DNA from: RHKK01 sp964596245
GTDB lineage: Bacteria; Patescibacteriota; Patescibacteriia; 2-12-FULL-60-25
DNA length: 64,000 bases
NCBI GenBank assembly: GCA_964596245.1
Contig: CAZQSK010000004.1
Location: 61,037-125,036, forward strand
Direction: 5' to 3'
The position numbers and the translations under genes were made by a program. Below the pieces are notes generated by a model that ran no database searches, was not told the origin of the DNA, and saw only the letters and a program-made list of their open reading frames with translations. Each line of letters opens with the position of its first letter. The stretch's first letter is position 1. Below are positions 41,551 to 49,610 of the stretch, in pieces.

Positions 41551-41655
41551 ATGATTTCTCGCAAGACACAAACCACCATTATGCGCGTCGTTGCGGTGTT
41601 CATGATTTTTGCGACCATTTTGTTCCTGCTTGGTCCTTTGGCCTACGGATTCTAA
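41551..41655 (+). CDS. 34-residue single-helix membrane microprotein
   Basis: An ATG four bases after the lepA stop opens a 34-residue protein: a short basic N-terminus (SRKTQTT) and one hydrophobic helix ending GPLAYGF. It recalls tiny CPR/Firmicute membrane proteins of the DUF4044 kind, but it is too short to assign. It would be co-transcribed with lepA. Confidence 0.5.
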   Translation: MISRKTQTTIMRVVAVFMIFATILFLLGPLAYGF

Positions 41656-41658
41656 GAA

Positions 41659-41687
41659 TTGACTTTTTGTTTAGTATCGGCCAATCT
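41659..41687 (+). promoter_or_regulatory. Sigma70-type promoter of the 41720-42774 cassette
   Basis: TTGACT, 17-base spacer, CAATCT. The SD TTGGAGG is at 41708-41713. Confidence 0.7.
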
Positions 41688-41719
41688 TCGGCCGGGCCTT
41701 TTAACATTGGAGGTTACGC

Positions 41720-42370
41720 GTGAATCAGCACATCGTTCAGAAACTCCGGTCGCTATCCGACCGCATGAGCATGGCCGGCGTCATTCTTCTGGGAACGCTC
41801 CCGGAGCGCCTGTTCACGCTCGTCTTCGGTGAGCTGCGGCTGCATGTCCCGCCGACGCCGAAGGGCGTCGCCGCCTTCGCGATGTTCTGCACGAATCCGG
41901 CTTACCAGCTGGGTCCGGCCTTTCTCGAGCAGCTCTTCAGCCTGCGTACGACGCGCGAAGAGCTCGCTAGAGAAGAACGTGGCGACGGCACGAACGAGTA
42001 CGTTGTTCTGTGGCGGTCGATGGATCAGGACGAGGAATCGATTTCGCTGGGCGAGTGGATGCACGAGCACGGCTATCGCCGCCGAGATCGGTTGAGGGCG
42101 GAGATACGAAAACGACTCGTCGACCAGCTCGCGGATGATATGCAGGCCAGGCCTCCGTCGATGATCAGCTCGCCGAGCGGTCCCTCATACGAGGATTCTG
42201 CAAGGCAGCGCATCGCCGAGACCTACAGCGACAACGATCTCGAGGGGATCGGTACGATCTACGAGCGATTGCTTGATGGTTCGGGTCTCGTGCCCGACGC
42301 GAAGCTCGCGGACGATCTCCTCGACCAGGCGCGTGCAGAGTACAGGGCGGCGAAGGAGCCGGCTTCATGA
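41720..42370 (+). CDS. Cassette-class protein of unknown function (first of two)
   Basis: This 216-residue soluble protein has a GTG start seven bases after TTGGAGG. The N-terminal half is hydrophobic to amphipathic (MAGVILLGTLPERLFTLVFG). The C-terminal half is acidic and helical, with two Arg-rich stretches (HGYRRRDRLRAEIRKRL). The family is not recognised. It overlaps the next gene by ATGA. Codon use is GC-rich, with GAG and CTC favoured. Confidence 0.6.
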   Translation: MNQHIVQKLRSLSDRMSMAGVILLGTLPERLFTLVFGELRLHVPPTPKGVAAFAMFCTNPAYQLGPAFLEQLFSLRTTREELAREERGDGTNEYVVLWRSMDQDEESISLGEWMHEHGYRRRDRLRAEIRKRLVDQLADDMQARPPSMISSPSGPSYEDSARQRIAETYSDNDLEGIGTIYERLLDGSGLVPDAKLADDLLDQARAEYRAAKEPAS

Positions 42371-42774
42371 GCGATGATCCCTTCTCCGTCTTCCGCCGCA
42401 AGGCGCGCGAGGCCGGGATCGTCGTCGATCATCACCGGTTCACTGAGCCGATGTGGTCGTTCATGCCGTTCGGCAAAGCGATAGCGATCAGACCGGGCTA
42501 CGACAAGGCCAAGGAGATCATCGACTTCGCAGCGCTGTGCGGTGTCGATCTGATGCGCGGTCTCGAGTGGCACTACGCACTCATCAGTATGCTTCAGCGC
42601 GATCCACTGCAGACGATCCGTTGGACGCCCTTTGAGCCTGTCGAGGGCCCTGGGGCGAATGTTGCGAAACAGGCGTTCGGATACAGAGCCTTGCGTGAGG
42701 CTGATGTCGGCCCGGGGCCGCAGAACATTTTGTTCCGCGACTGGTACGAGGAAGGGCTGACGCCCTATCTGTGA
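42367..42774 (+). CDS. Cassette-class protein of unknown function (second of two)
   Basis: This 135-residue soluble protein is translationally coupled to the gene before it. Its segments SVFRRKAREAGIVVDHHRF and WHYALISMLQRDP look helical. A stretch of Gly and Pro (VEGPGANVAKQ) is in the middle. The TGA stop overlaps the stem of the terminator. The family is not recognised. Confidence 0.6.
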   Translation: MSDDPFSVFRRKAREAGIVVDHHRFTEPMWSFMPFGKAIAIRPGYDKAKEIIDFAALCGVDLMRGLEWHYALISMLQRDPLQTIRWTPFEPVEGPGANVAKQAFGYRALREADVGPGPQNILFRDWYEEGLTPYL

Positions 42775-42796
42775 TCCCTTTCGGGATCTTTTTTTA
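42772..42796 (+). terminator. Terminator overlapping a cassette stop codon
   Basis: GATCCC-TTTC-GGGATC then seven T; the GA of TGA is in the stem. Confidence 0.85.
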
Positions 42797-42848
42797 ACCC
42801 TTGACCGCCCCTTCCGATCCCGCATCTGGCACGGGATCATGGGGATCC

Positions 42849-44561
42849 ATGAATAAGCGTTGGAGAGTTGCCGATCCCTGTCCCGTGGATTTTGCGGGAG
42901 CGCTTGGAGTTCCGCCGATGATGGGTCAGCTCCTTTGGAATCGTGGAATCAAAACGAAAGAGGAGGCGCAGGCATTTTTGAAACCGGATTGGGAAACGCA
43001 TATTCATGATGGAGCGCAATTCCGTCATATGAATGCAGCGGTGGCTCGCGTATTTGATGCCGTGAAAAAGAAAGAATTGATTACCGTTCACGGCGACTAT
43101 GATGCAGATGGTGTTACGGGTTCTGCGCTTATCATTAACGTGTTACGCGAGCTGAGGGCGAATGTTGATTTCTATATTCCGCATCGCGATAAAGAAGGGT
43201 ATGGGCTGCATCGTGACACGGTACCGAAGCTCAAAGAACGCGGAACGGGATTGATCATCACGGTTGATTGCGGAATTGCGTGTGTCGATGAAATTGCGCT
43301 CGCAAAAACCGATGGCATCGACACGGTAGTGGTCGATCATCATCAATTTGGCGAAGTTGTTCCAGATGGTCATCTCATCCACCCGGGTTTACCGGAAGAA
43401 ACCTATCCTTTTAAGTCCCTGGCGGCCGTTGGTGTTTCGTACAAATTCGCCTGCGCTTTGTTGATTGAAGCTCGTGTTCGTGGTTTTGATATTCGCGAAG
43501 GGTGGGAAAAATGGTTGTTGGATTTTGTCGCCATCGCCACCGTGACTGACATGGTGCCATTGGTTGGGGAGAATCGTGTTTTGGAAACGTATGGACTCAG
43601 CGTTCTCAATAAAACGAAGCGACCGGGATTTTTAGCGCTATTCGAGCAAGCGGGGATTGAACCGGGATCAATTACTTCCGAAACCGTTGGATTCGGTATT
43701 GGTCCGCGCATCAATGCGGCAGGGCGTATGGATCATGCGTCGCTCGCGCTTCGTTTAATGCTGTCAGAGTCCATGGATGAAGCGCGTTTGATCGCCAAGG
43801 AGCTCGAAACCTGTAATCGAGAACGTCAAAATGCGACGCGCAAGATGATGGTGGAGGCTGAAGAGATGTTGGAAGACGGAAGTGGAAATAAGGGCAAAGC
43901 TATTGTCCTTTGGAAGGAGAACTGGTCTCCGGCTTTGGTCGGATTGGTGGCCGGGCGTTTCGCGGACAAGCTGGCGCGTCCTGTGCTTGCTGTCGGTTTT
44001 CATGAAACGCATTGGATTGGTTCCGGACGCTCTATCCCTACCTATAATATTACCGATGCGGTGAAGACCGCGGGCGAGGGGATCCTTACGCGTTCCGGTG
44101 GACATGCACAGGCGTGCGGTTTTTCTTTGACTGATACTGAAAAACTCCCGACATTTCGTGATCGTCTGTTGGAGCATGCGGCCGGCATTCCTGACGACGA
44201 GATGATTCCGCAGCTAGAGATTGATGCCGAGATTCCGCTTTCCGCCCTTACGATGGATGCGGCAGAGACGATCAATCAGATGGAGCCGTTTGGGATGGGA
44301 AATAAGCAGCCGATTTTTGTGAGTCGCAAGTGCCGCGTTCTTTCTGCCGACACCATGGGAGCCACCAAGAATCATCTGCGTTTGCAATTGTTGGATGAGA
44401 CCGGTCGCGCCGTTAAAGCTGTGGCGTTTAAGATGGGCGAGCGTGTTGGCGAAGCGCCGATGGGTTCGAATGTCGATGTTGTGTATACGATGTCCATCAA
44501 CGAATGGAACGGTCGACGCAATGCCGAGGCTCGTGTGATAGACTTCCGGGCATGCATCTAA
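42849..44561 (+). CDS. recJ: Single-stranded-DNA-specific exonuclease RecJ
   Basis: This 570-residue 5'-3' ssDNA exonuclease of the DHH family acts in recombination and repair. It has VHGDYDADGVTGSA (motif I), TVVVDHHQFG (DHH), INAAGRMDHASLAL and GGHAQACGFSL (DHHA1), then an OB-fold domain (about 450-570, MEPFGMGNKQPIF). ATG 42849 (MNKRWRV) is chosen over an upstream frame with no family match. Its 3' end overlaps rnhA by 10 bases. Confidence 0.94.
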   Translation: MNKRWRVADPCPVDFAGALGVPPMMGQLLWNRGIKTKEEAQAFLKPDWETHIHDGAQFRHMNAAVARVFDAVKKKELITVHGDYDADGVTGSALIINVLRELRANVDFYIPHRDKEGYGLHRDTVPKLKERGTGLIITVDCGIACVDEIALAKTDGIDTVVVDHHQFGEVVPDGHLIHPGLPEETYPFKSLAAVGVSYKFACALLIEARVRGFDIREGWEKWLLDFVAIATVTDMVPLVGENRVLETYGLSVLNKTKRPGFLALFEQAGIEPGSITSETVGFGIGPRINAAGRMDHASLALRLMLSESMDEARLIAKELETCNRERQNATRKMMVEAEEMLEDGSGNKGKAIVLWKENWSPALVGLVAGRFADKLARPVLAVGFHETHWIGSGRSIPTYNITDAVKTAGEGILTRSGGHAQACGFSLTDTEKLPTFRDRLLEHAAGIPDDEMIPQLEIDAEIPLSALTMDAAETINQMEPFGMGNKQPIFVSRKCRVLSADTMGATKNHLRLQLLDETGRAVKAVAFKMGERVGEAPMGSNVDVVYTMSINEWNGRRNAEARVIDFRACI

Positions 44562-44956
44562 CCGTTCGTACTGATGGTGGCGCACGCGGAAATCCGGGAC
44601 CGGCGGGTATTGGCGTTGTGATCGAAGATGAGAAAGGAAAGGTTTTGGAAGAGCACGCTAAGTTTCTCGGAGTAAAGACAAATAACCAGGCCGAATACGA
44701 AGCGGCGATTCTTGCGTTGCAGCGGGCGAAAAAGTTGGGTGCTGATTCCGTAAAGGCGTATGCCGACAGTGAGCTTTTGGTGAAGCAGGCGATGGGTATC
44801 TACAAAGTGAAGCACGAGAATATCAAGCCGTTACATGCCCAGTTGAAGGCGCTGATGTTACAGATCGGACATGTGAAATTCGAGCACGTTCGCCGTGAGA
44901 AAAATACCCACGCCGACGAGCTTTCGAATAAAGCCATGGACGAGGGCATGTCGTGA
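44552..44956 (+). CDS. rnhA: Ribonuclease HI (RnhA/ribonuclease HI-family)
   Basis: This 134-residue RNase H removes RNA from RNA:DNA hybrids. The catalytic residues are visible: Asp in TVRTDGGARGNPGPAG, Glu in NNQAEYEA, Asp in AYADSELLV and the last Asp in HADELSNKA. It has no extra N-terminal binding domain. The length matches short bacterial/archaeal-type RNase HI. Confidence 0.92.
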   Translation: MHLTVRTDGGARGNPGPAGIGVVIEDEKGKVLEEHAKFLGVKTNNQAEYEAAILALQRAKKLGADSVKAYADSELLVKQAMGIYKVKHENIKPLHAQLKALMLQIGHVKFEHVRREKNTHADELSNKAMDEGMS

Positions 44957-44962
44957 TATACT
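44954..44962 (+). promoter_or_regulatory. Extended -10 promoter (TGATATACT) of pilM
   Basis: TGA-TATACT overlaps the rnhA stop and ends 13 nt before the pilM ATG, giving a leader of about 6 nt. Confidence 0.6.
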
Positions 44963-44975
44963 AAGCTACGACCTT

Positions 44976-46049
44976 ATGGGCTTTTTTTCCAAATCTCCTG
45001 CGCCAAGCAGTTATCTCGGTATCGACATCGGTTTTGGCGGTGTGAAATTGGTTGAATTGAAGAATGAGAAAGGCCGCGCACGTCTCGTCACGTATGCCTA
45101 TGCCAACCTCCCCGCTGACAGCTTGGACAAGTCTCTCATAAACGATATTCCCGGAACCGCGGCCCTTATCAAGCAGATGGTTTCCAAATCACGCGCAACG
45201 GCCAAGCGTACTATTTCCGCGTTGCCGATTTCTTCCGTCTTCTCGTCGATCTTAAATGTCCCGTCGGGCAACGATAAGGAATTGAAAGAAGCAGTAGAGC
45301 TTCAGGCTAAGAAACTGATTCCTATGCCGCTTGAGGAAGTGGCACTGGATACCAAGATCATCGACAAGGTCGAGAAGAGCCCGGCGGGTGGAAAGCCCAC
45401 AACGCGTGTCTTGGTGACCGCTGCTCCGAAGACACTTGTTTCAAAGTACGTAGAAATTTTTAAACAAGCAGGACTTGAATTGGTTTCGCTTGAGACCGAG
45501 GCATTTGCCGAGATCCGTGCGCTTATCGGAAAGGATCGTTCAACAATCATGGTGATCGATATCGGTTCACTGCGTACGAATATCATGGTGGTGGAAGCCG
45601 GCATTCCGTTTATCACTCGTTCGATTGCGACCGGTGGCAACTCCATCACGGCAACCATCGCGCGTACGCTTGGCATTCCGATGGAACAGGCTGAAAGCAT
45701 GAAGCGTGACATCAAATCCATGCAGGCGTTTGCGCCGACAGGTGATTTGAATCCGATTTTGTCCGTGCTCGTGAAATCCATTCTCGATGAGATTCGTTAC
45801 TCATTCAATTTGTATCAGGGTCAAGAAAGCGGGGGAGCGCCGAAGCGCATTGAGAAAATTATTTTGACCGGAGGTTCGGCGTTGTTGCCCCGTTTACCGG
45901 AATTCCTTACGCAGCAGATGAATGTAAACACCTACCTTGGAAATCCTTGGGCGCGTGTTGTTTATCCGCCGGATATTCGTCCGTTGTTGGAAGAGCTTGG
46001 CCCTCGTTTTGCCGTTACCATCGGCTGCGCCATGCGCGATATCGAATAA
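44976..46049 (+). CDS. pilM: Type IV pilus assembly protein PilM
   Basis: This 357-residue actin-like (FtsA/PilM) cytoplasmic ATPase forms the inner-membrane platform of type IV pili. It has SYLGIDIGFGGVKLVEL (phosphate 1), MVIDIGSLRTNIMVVE (phosphate 2) and IILTGGSALLPRLPEFL (adenosine). It opens a five-gene pilus cluster that continues to 49598. PilN/PilO are not in the window. Confidence 0.93.
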   Translation: MGFFSKSPAPSSYLGIDIGFGGVKLVELKNEKGRARLVTYAYANLPADSLDKSLINDIPGTAALIKQMVSKSRATAKRTISALPISSVFSSILNVPSGNDKELKEAVELQAKKLIPMPLEEVALDTKIIDKVEKSPAGGKPTTRVLVTAAPKTLVSKYVEIFKQAGLELVSLETEAFAEIRALIGKDRSTIMVIDIGSLRTNIMVVEAGIPFITRSIATGGNSITATIARTLGIPMEQAESMKRDIKSMQAFAPTGDLNPILSVLVKSILDEIRYSFNLYQGQESGGAPKRIEKIILTGGSALLPRLPEFLTQQMNVNTYLGNPWARVVYPPDIRPLLEELGPRFAVTIGCAMRDIE

Positions 46050-46051
46050 AT

Positions 46052-46687
46052 ATGGAGATGCTCACGTCTCCCGGCTTGGCGTGGTGGATGGTCCGGCGTG
46101 AGGCCGATCGTTTTGGCGCGCATCATGTGCGATTGGTTCCTACGGGTGGTCGTGTTGAGGTTTTGTTGGATGCCGGTCACGCCAAAGATCTTCCGCCTAT
46201 CGCCGACATGGTGATGCCGGTGCTTGCTATGCGCTTGAAACGCATGGGTTCGCGTTCCGGATGGCATCTGGATGTTCATCAAGCCGGCTTTGCGCCGGCC
46301 ATCCATCTTATTCGTCGTCGTTCTGATACGCGTTTGTCTCATCCATCGGATTGGTCCGAGGCGTATCAGAATTTTCGTGATCAGCCCGAGGGCCTTCTCG
46401 TTCTTATCCGTCCGGATGCGTATTTGGTTCGTCACGGATTGACGCGCATTCCTCAGGTTGACCAGGCAGAGGCCTGGCGTGGTCGCGACGGTTCATCCCC
46501 GGAATTGTATGACGCAGATCAGGAGGACGGCCGTGAATTAGCATTGCACGCCGCGCTCGCCGGGCGTTCGGCCATTGCGATCAGCTCAAAAGATGACGGT
46601 TGGTGGCAGCCGCTGGGCGACTGTGTCAAGGTGAGGGTGTTGCGCGCCCAACGCACGCCGCATGGCTTGGCTTGGGACGTCACTTGA
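46052..46687 (+). CDS. GspE/PilB N-domain-like protein without the ATPase part
   Basis: In this 211-residue protein the first half looks like the N2 subdomain of GspE/PilB secretion ATPases: a helix, then GAHHVRLVPTGGRVEVLLDAGHAKDLPP and LAMRLKRMGS, in the place of ASDIHIEP...RFRIDG. Acidic ligands of the ATPase are replaced, and there is no Walker A or B. It lies two bases after pilM and before the receiver-pilin fusion. A role as a regulatory stand-in for the ATPase N-domain is inferred. Confidence 0.55.
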   Translation: MEMLTSPGLAWWMVRREADRFGAHHVRLVPTGGRVEVLLDAGHAKDLPPIADMVMPVLAMRLKRMGSRSGWHLDVHQAGFAPAIHLIRRRSDTRLSHPSDWSEAYQNFRDQPEGLLVLIRPDAYLVRHGLTRIPQVDQAEAWRGRDGSSPELYDADQEDGRELALHAALAGRSAIAISSKDDGWWQPLGDCVKVRVLRAQRTPHGLAWDVT

Positions 46688-46688
46688 T

Positions 46689-47207
46689 ATGAGCTTGGCG
46701 AAAACCGTGCTCCACGCGGAGGACGACAAGATGTATGCCGGAATCATTCGAAAGGCGCTTGAGGCCGATGGTTTTCACGTTGTGCATGTGTTGAACGGCG
46801 AAGAGCTGTTGCGTCGTGCGGTCATGGACAAGCCCGACGTGATTTTGCTCGACATTGGGTTACCAAACAAAGACGGGTTCGAAGTCTTGCAGGATTTGAA
46901 AGCGGATGAAGCAACTCGTGACATTCCTGTTTTGATGCTGACACGACTCTCGTCAAGAGAAGATGTGAAGCCGTGTTATGAACACGGCTGTGCGGAATAT
47001 CTGATCAAGACACAACATTCGCCCGAAGATGTTTCCCAGCATGTACGCCGCGTCCTGCGTTTGAAGAACGGGTTCTCCAAAATTGAAGCGTTGATCGTAT
47101 TTGGTGTCATTCTGCTGATGGGCGGATTGTTGTTTTGGCAGCTCACGCATCCGCGTCCGCCGGTCGAGATGCCTTCAATCCCCAACGAAGTCGAATTGGA
47201 GCCGTAA
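46689..47207 (+). CDS. Response-regulator receiver domain fused to a prepilin-like tail
   Basis: In this 172-residue protein residues 1-124 form a CheY-like receiver: acidic pocket E11-D12-D13, phosphoacceptor D55 (LLDIGLP), T85 and K107. After a short Arg/Lys stretch, NG|FSKIE at 128-133 matches the prepilin peptidase site (G at -1, F at +1, E at +5). A hydrophobic helix (134-150) and a Pro-rich extracytoplasmic tail follow. The adjacent pseudopilin has the same EALIV core. Prepilin leaders are normally short, so a 128-residue leader is highly unusual. Confidence 0.8.
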   Translation: MSLAKTVLHAEDDKMYAGIIRKALEADGFHVVHVLNGEELLRRAVMDKPDVILLDIGLPNKDGFEVLQDLKADEATRDIPVLMLTRLSSREDVKPCYEHGCAEYLIKTQHSPEDVSQHVRRVLRLKNGFSKIEALIVFGVILLMGGLLFWQLTHPRPPVEMPSIPNEVELEP

Positions 47208-47215
47208 GCCGCGAC

Positions 47216-47224
47216 TGCTATACT
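47216..47224 (+). promoter_or_regulatory. Extended -10 (TGCTATACT) before the pseudopilin gene
   Basis: TGC-TATACT ends 8 nt before the ATG at 47233. Confidence 0.55.
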
Positions 47225-47232
47225 ATCGACAT

Positions 47233-47685
47233 ATGATGTTACGACGTGGATTCACCTTGCTTGAGGCCTTGATTGTCATCGCGGTTTTTGGTCTCTTGGC
47301 CACCTTGGCGGCGCTTTCCCTGAATAGCGCGCGAGCCAGTTTGCGCGATGCGCAGCGTCTCTCCGATATCAGCTGGATGCGTGCGGGTTTGAGTCAGTAC
47401 TGGTTGGAAAAAGCAACGTATCCGGAATCTGCCGGTTTGATGATGGGCCAGGGTGGGGCATTGAAGTTTAGCGCTGCGGGTTTTGTTGATCTTGCCGACC
47501 CGACGACGCCCGTCTATCTGGACCATATCCCAACCGGACCCAAGTCAGGCGAATTCTACCGCTATCGTGGCAGCGCAAATGGCTATTCCATTCGTTTTCA
47601 GACCGAAACCAAGACCGATCTTGGTCCTGCAGACGTGTATTTTGCTCACGCATCGGGGATTGATAAGGAAGATACGGACAAATGA
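47233..47685 (+). CDS. Type IV pseudopilin (PulG/GspG-like)
   Basis: This 150-residue pseudopilin has a short leader MMLRRG, then FTLLEALIVIAVFGLLATLAALS with G6|F7 and E11, the standard prepilin peptidase site. The rest is a small beta domain with GPKSGEFYRYRGSANGYSIRF, similar to GspG-type C-terminal sheets. It is a structural or accessory pilus subunit processed by the A24 peptidase encoded next. It overlaps the next gene by four bases (ATGA). Confidence 0.92.
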   Translation: MMLRRGFTLLEALIVIAVFGLLATLAALSLNSARASLRDAQRLSDISWMRAGLSQYWLEKATYPESAGLMMGQGGALKFSAAGFVDLADPTTPVYLDHIPTGPKSGEFYRYRGSANGYSIRFQTETKTDLGPADVYFAHASGIDKEDTDK

Positions 47686-49598
47686 TCTGGGTATTCATCG
47701 GAGCATTGATCGCATTAGCCGTTTTTGATGCGCGAAAAAAATTATTACCGATTGAGCCGATCATCGCTTTATTGCTGATCGGCTTGTTTTGGAATGCGTT
47801 TTATCTACGTGGTGCGGATGCGTTGCTAGGGGTAACGATTGGTGGCGTCTTTTTTGGAGTTCAATGGCTGATATCGCGCGGGAAATGGGTGGGGAGCGGG
47901 GATATCTGGCTCGGTTCCATGATTGGCGCGTGGTTAGGTTGGTATGGGATACTAGTGACTCTGTATATGGCTTATGTTCTTGGTGGGATTATTGCTCTAA
48001 CCTTACTCCTTATGCATATCTGGAAACGCGGTCAGCGCATCCCTTTTGCCCCATTTCTTGCTCTTGGGGCCGTGGTTGCGACTTTGTTTTTCTCGTCTTC
48101 AATTCCACCTGCGCAGGCAGTTCAGGTTAAGTGCTCGGCACCGATTCTTAAGCCGATTCGCGGTCCGCAGCATCCGGACGTCTACCTGGTCACCGAATGG
48201 TGCAATTTGTTACCTATCAAGAACCCAGATATTTACTTTTCGCATTTCCATTCCTGGTCAGAGGTTGTTTTTTTGGAGAACGATGTGATCTCGCGGATTC
48301 CGATGGCCGGAACTTTTTTACCCTGGGGTCCTTATCGCAGCTATCCTGACCGTTCTTTGGTGAAGATCACGACCGATCCTAATGTTTATTTGAAAGTGGG
48401 AAACACGATTTATCCGTTTGTGAGTGAAAAGGCGTTCTTGGATTCCGGCTTTCGTTTCAACCAAGTTGAGGACGTGATTGGTGTTGTGTTGAAGCAATGG
48501 TCTCGTGGCCATGACATTCGTACTCCGAACGATTTGCCCTACGTCACGCCAGCCCCAGCCCCAGCCCCAGCACCAACGCCTGTTCCGACCCCTACCCCTG
48601 CACCGGCTCCTACGCCCACTCCAGCCCCAGCCCCGACTCCGACTCCGGCGCCATCTGGTCCGTATAGCCTTGGAACATTGCCCTCGGGTTTTCAGATCGC
48701 TTGGCCAACAGCTCCGAATACGAATCGCCAAGTGAGCGTTTCCACGGCTGATCAGTTTAATGCTGCTGCAGCCATAGCCGGTTCCAGGATCACCATCGCT
48801 CAATCGTTTAGCGGGGACTTGAATGTCTCAGCTTCGGATATAGACGTAGTTGCGGCTTCGGGTGTTCAGCTTGGTCGCTTGGTGGTGAATCGCGGCGTGC
48901 GTCGTATCCGTTTCACGGGCGGTCAGTTTAGTCAGATAGAGGTTCAGTCGCCGATGGTGTATTGGCCGACGCAAATGACTGATCCTAATTTGTTTATCGA
49001 AGATGTGATGTTTGATGGTGTGAGTGTGGTCACGCCGCGTACGGGCTCCGAACAGCTTATTGCATTCAATATCCAAGGCCGCCGCATCGCGATTGTTAGA
49101 AGTGCGACATCGGCCTGGGCTTACTCGGTTTGGTCTGGTGCGAGCTCATCGCTTCCGAGTGAAGATATCATTCTTGCCGGAAACACCTTTGTCTCCGATG
49201 GCGGCGAGGCTACGGTACGCTTGGTGAATGTGCGACGAAGTGTCACGGTGGAGAATCGCATGACCAACGGAACGCCGAGTATGGAGAATTCAAAACATAA
49301 TTATCGAGTGCATGGTATTTCAACCGATGCATATGCGGCGCGTAATGTTCTTGTTCACTCTGGAACCATGAATGGCACCATGGAAGGGGACCAAATTACG
49401 CGTATGTGGTTCATCGACAACACCTTCTATCAGTTGCGTCCTGATCTCTTCAATATGGATTTAGCACGCATCTCGAATCTGACCGCGTATGGTAATACGG
49501 CTTATTCGAACCTGCACACCTGTTATGCTTGTTCAGGTGTTGCTGGTAGTTGGGATGTGCGTGAAAACGGCCTGCTTCCATACCGCACCGCCCCCTAG
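47682..49598 (+). CDS. Prepilin peptidase (A24) fused to a surface domain and a beta-helix
   Basis: This 638-residue single open reading frame has residues 1-145 as an A24 peptidase: D16 in VFDARKKLLPIE and D74 in GSGDIWLGSM, with six hydrophobic helices and PFAPFLALGA. Residues 150-285 form an extracytoplasmic domain with SLVKITTDPNVYLKVGNTIYPF, typical of CPR surface proteins. A Pro/Ala/Thr linker (about 287-326) follows. Residues 330-638 look like a right-handed parallel beta-helix with repeated short strands. The cytoplasmic CxxC N-domain of classical PilD is absent. The fusion is unusual; no frameshift is seen. Confidence 0.82.
   Translation: MIWVFIGALIALAVFDARKKLLPIEPIIALLLIGLFWNAFYLRGADALLGVTIGGVFFGVQWLISRGKWVGSGDIWLGSMIGAWLGWYGILVTLYMAYVLGGIIALTLLLMHIWKRGQRIPFAPFLALGAVVATLFFSSSIPPAQAVQVKCSAPILKPIRGPQHPDVYLVTEWCNLLPIKNPDIYFSHFHSWSEVVFLENDVISRIPMAGTFLPWGPYRSYPDRSLVKITTDPNVYLKVGNTIYPFVSEKAFLDSGFRFNQVEDVIGVVLKQWSRGHDIRTPNDLPYVTPAPAPAPAPTPVPTPTPAPAPTPTPAPAPTPTPAPSGPYSLGTLPSGFQIAWPTAPNTNRQVSVSTADQFNAAAAIAGSRITIAQSFSGDLNVSASDIDVVAASGVQLGRLVVNRGVRRIRFTGGQFSQIEVQSPMVYWPTQMTDPNLFIEDVMFDGVSVVTPRTGSEQLIAFNIQGRRIAIVRSATSAWAYSVWSGASSSLPSEDIILAGNTFVSDGGEATVRLVNVRRSVTVENRMTNGTPSMENSKHNYRVHGISTDAYAARNVLVHSGTMNGTMEGDQITRMWFIDNTFYQLRPDLFNMDLARISNLTAYGNTAYSNLHTCYACSGVAGSWDVRENGLLPYRTAP
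48541..48660 (+). repeat. Pro/Ala/Thr-coding low-complexity repeat
   Basis: Degenerate CCAGCC/CCGACT-type units encode an alternating APAP/PTPT linker between the surface domain and beta-helix. It is a flexible spacer, not a CRISPR or recombination repeat. Confidence 0.85.
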
Positions 49599-49610
49599 TA
49601 TCATGTGCCA

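Noticed and set aside
48541..48660. Short repeats in the peptidase fusion considered as a CRISPR array
   Set aside because: The units are 6-12 bases, have no unique spacers and are read as a Pro-rich linker.
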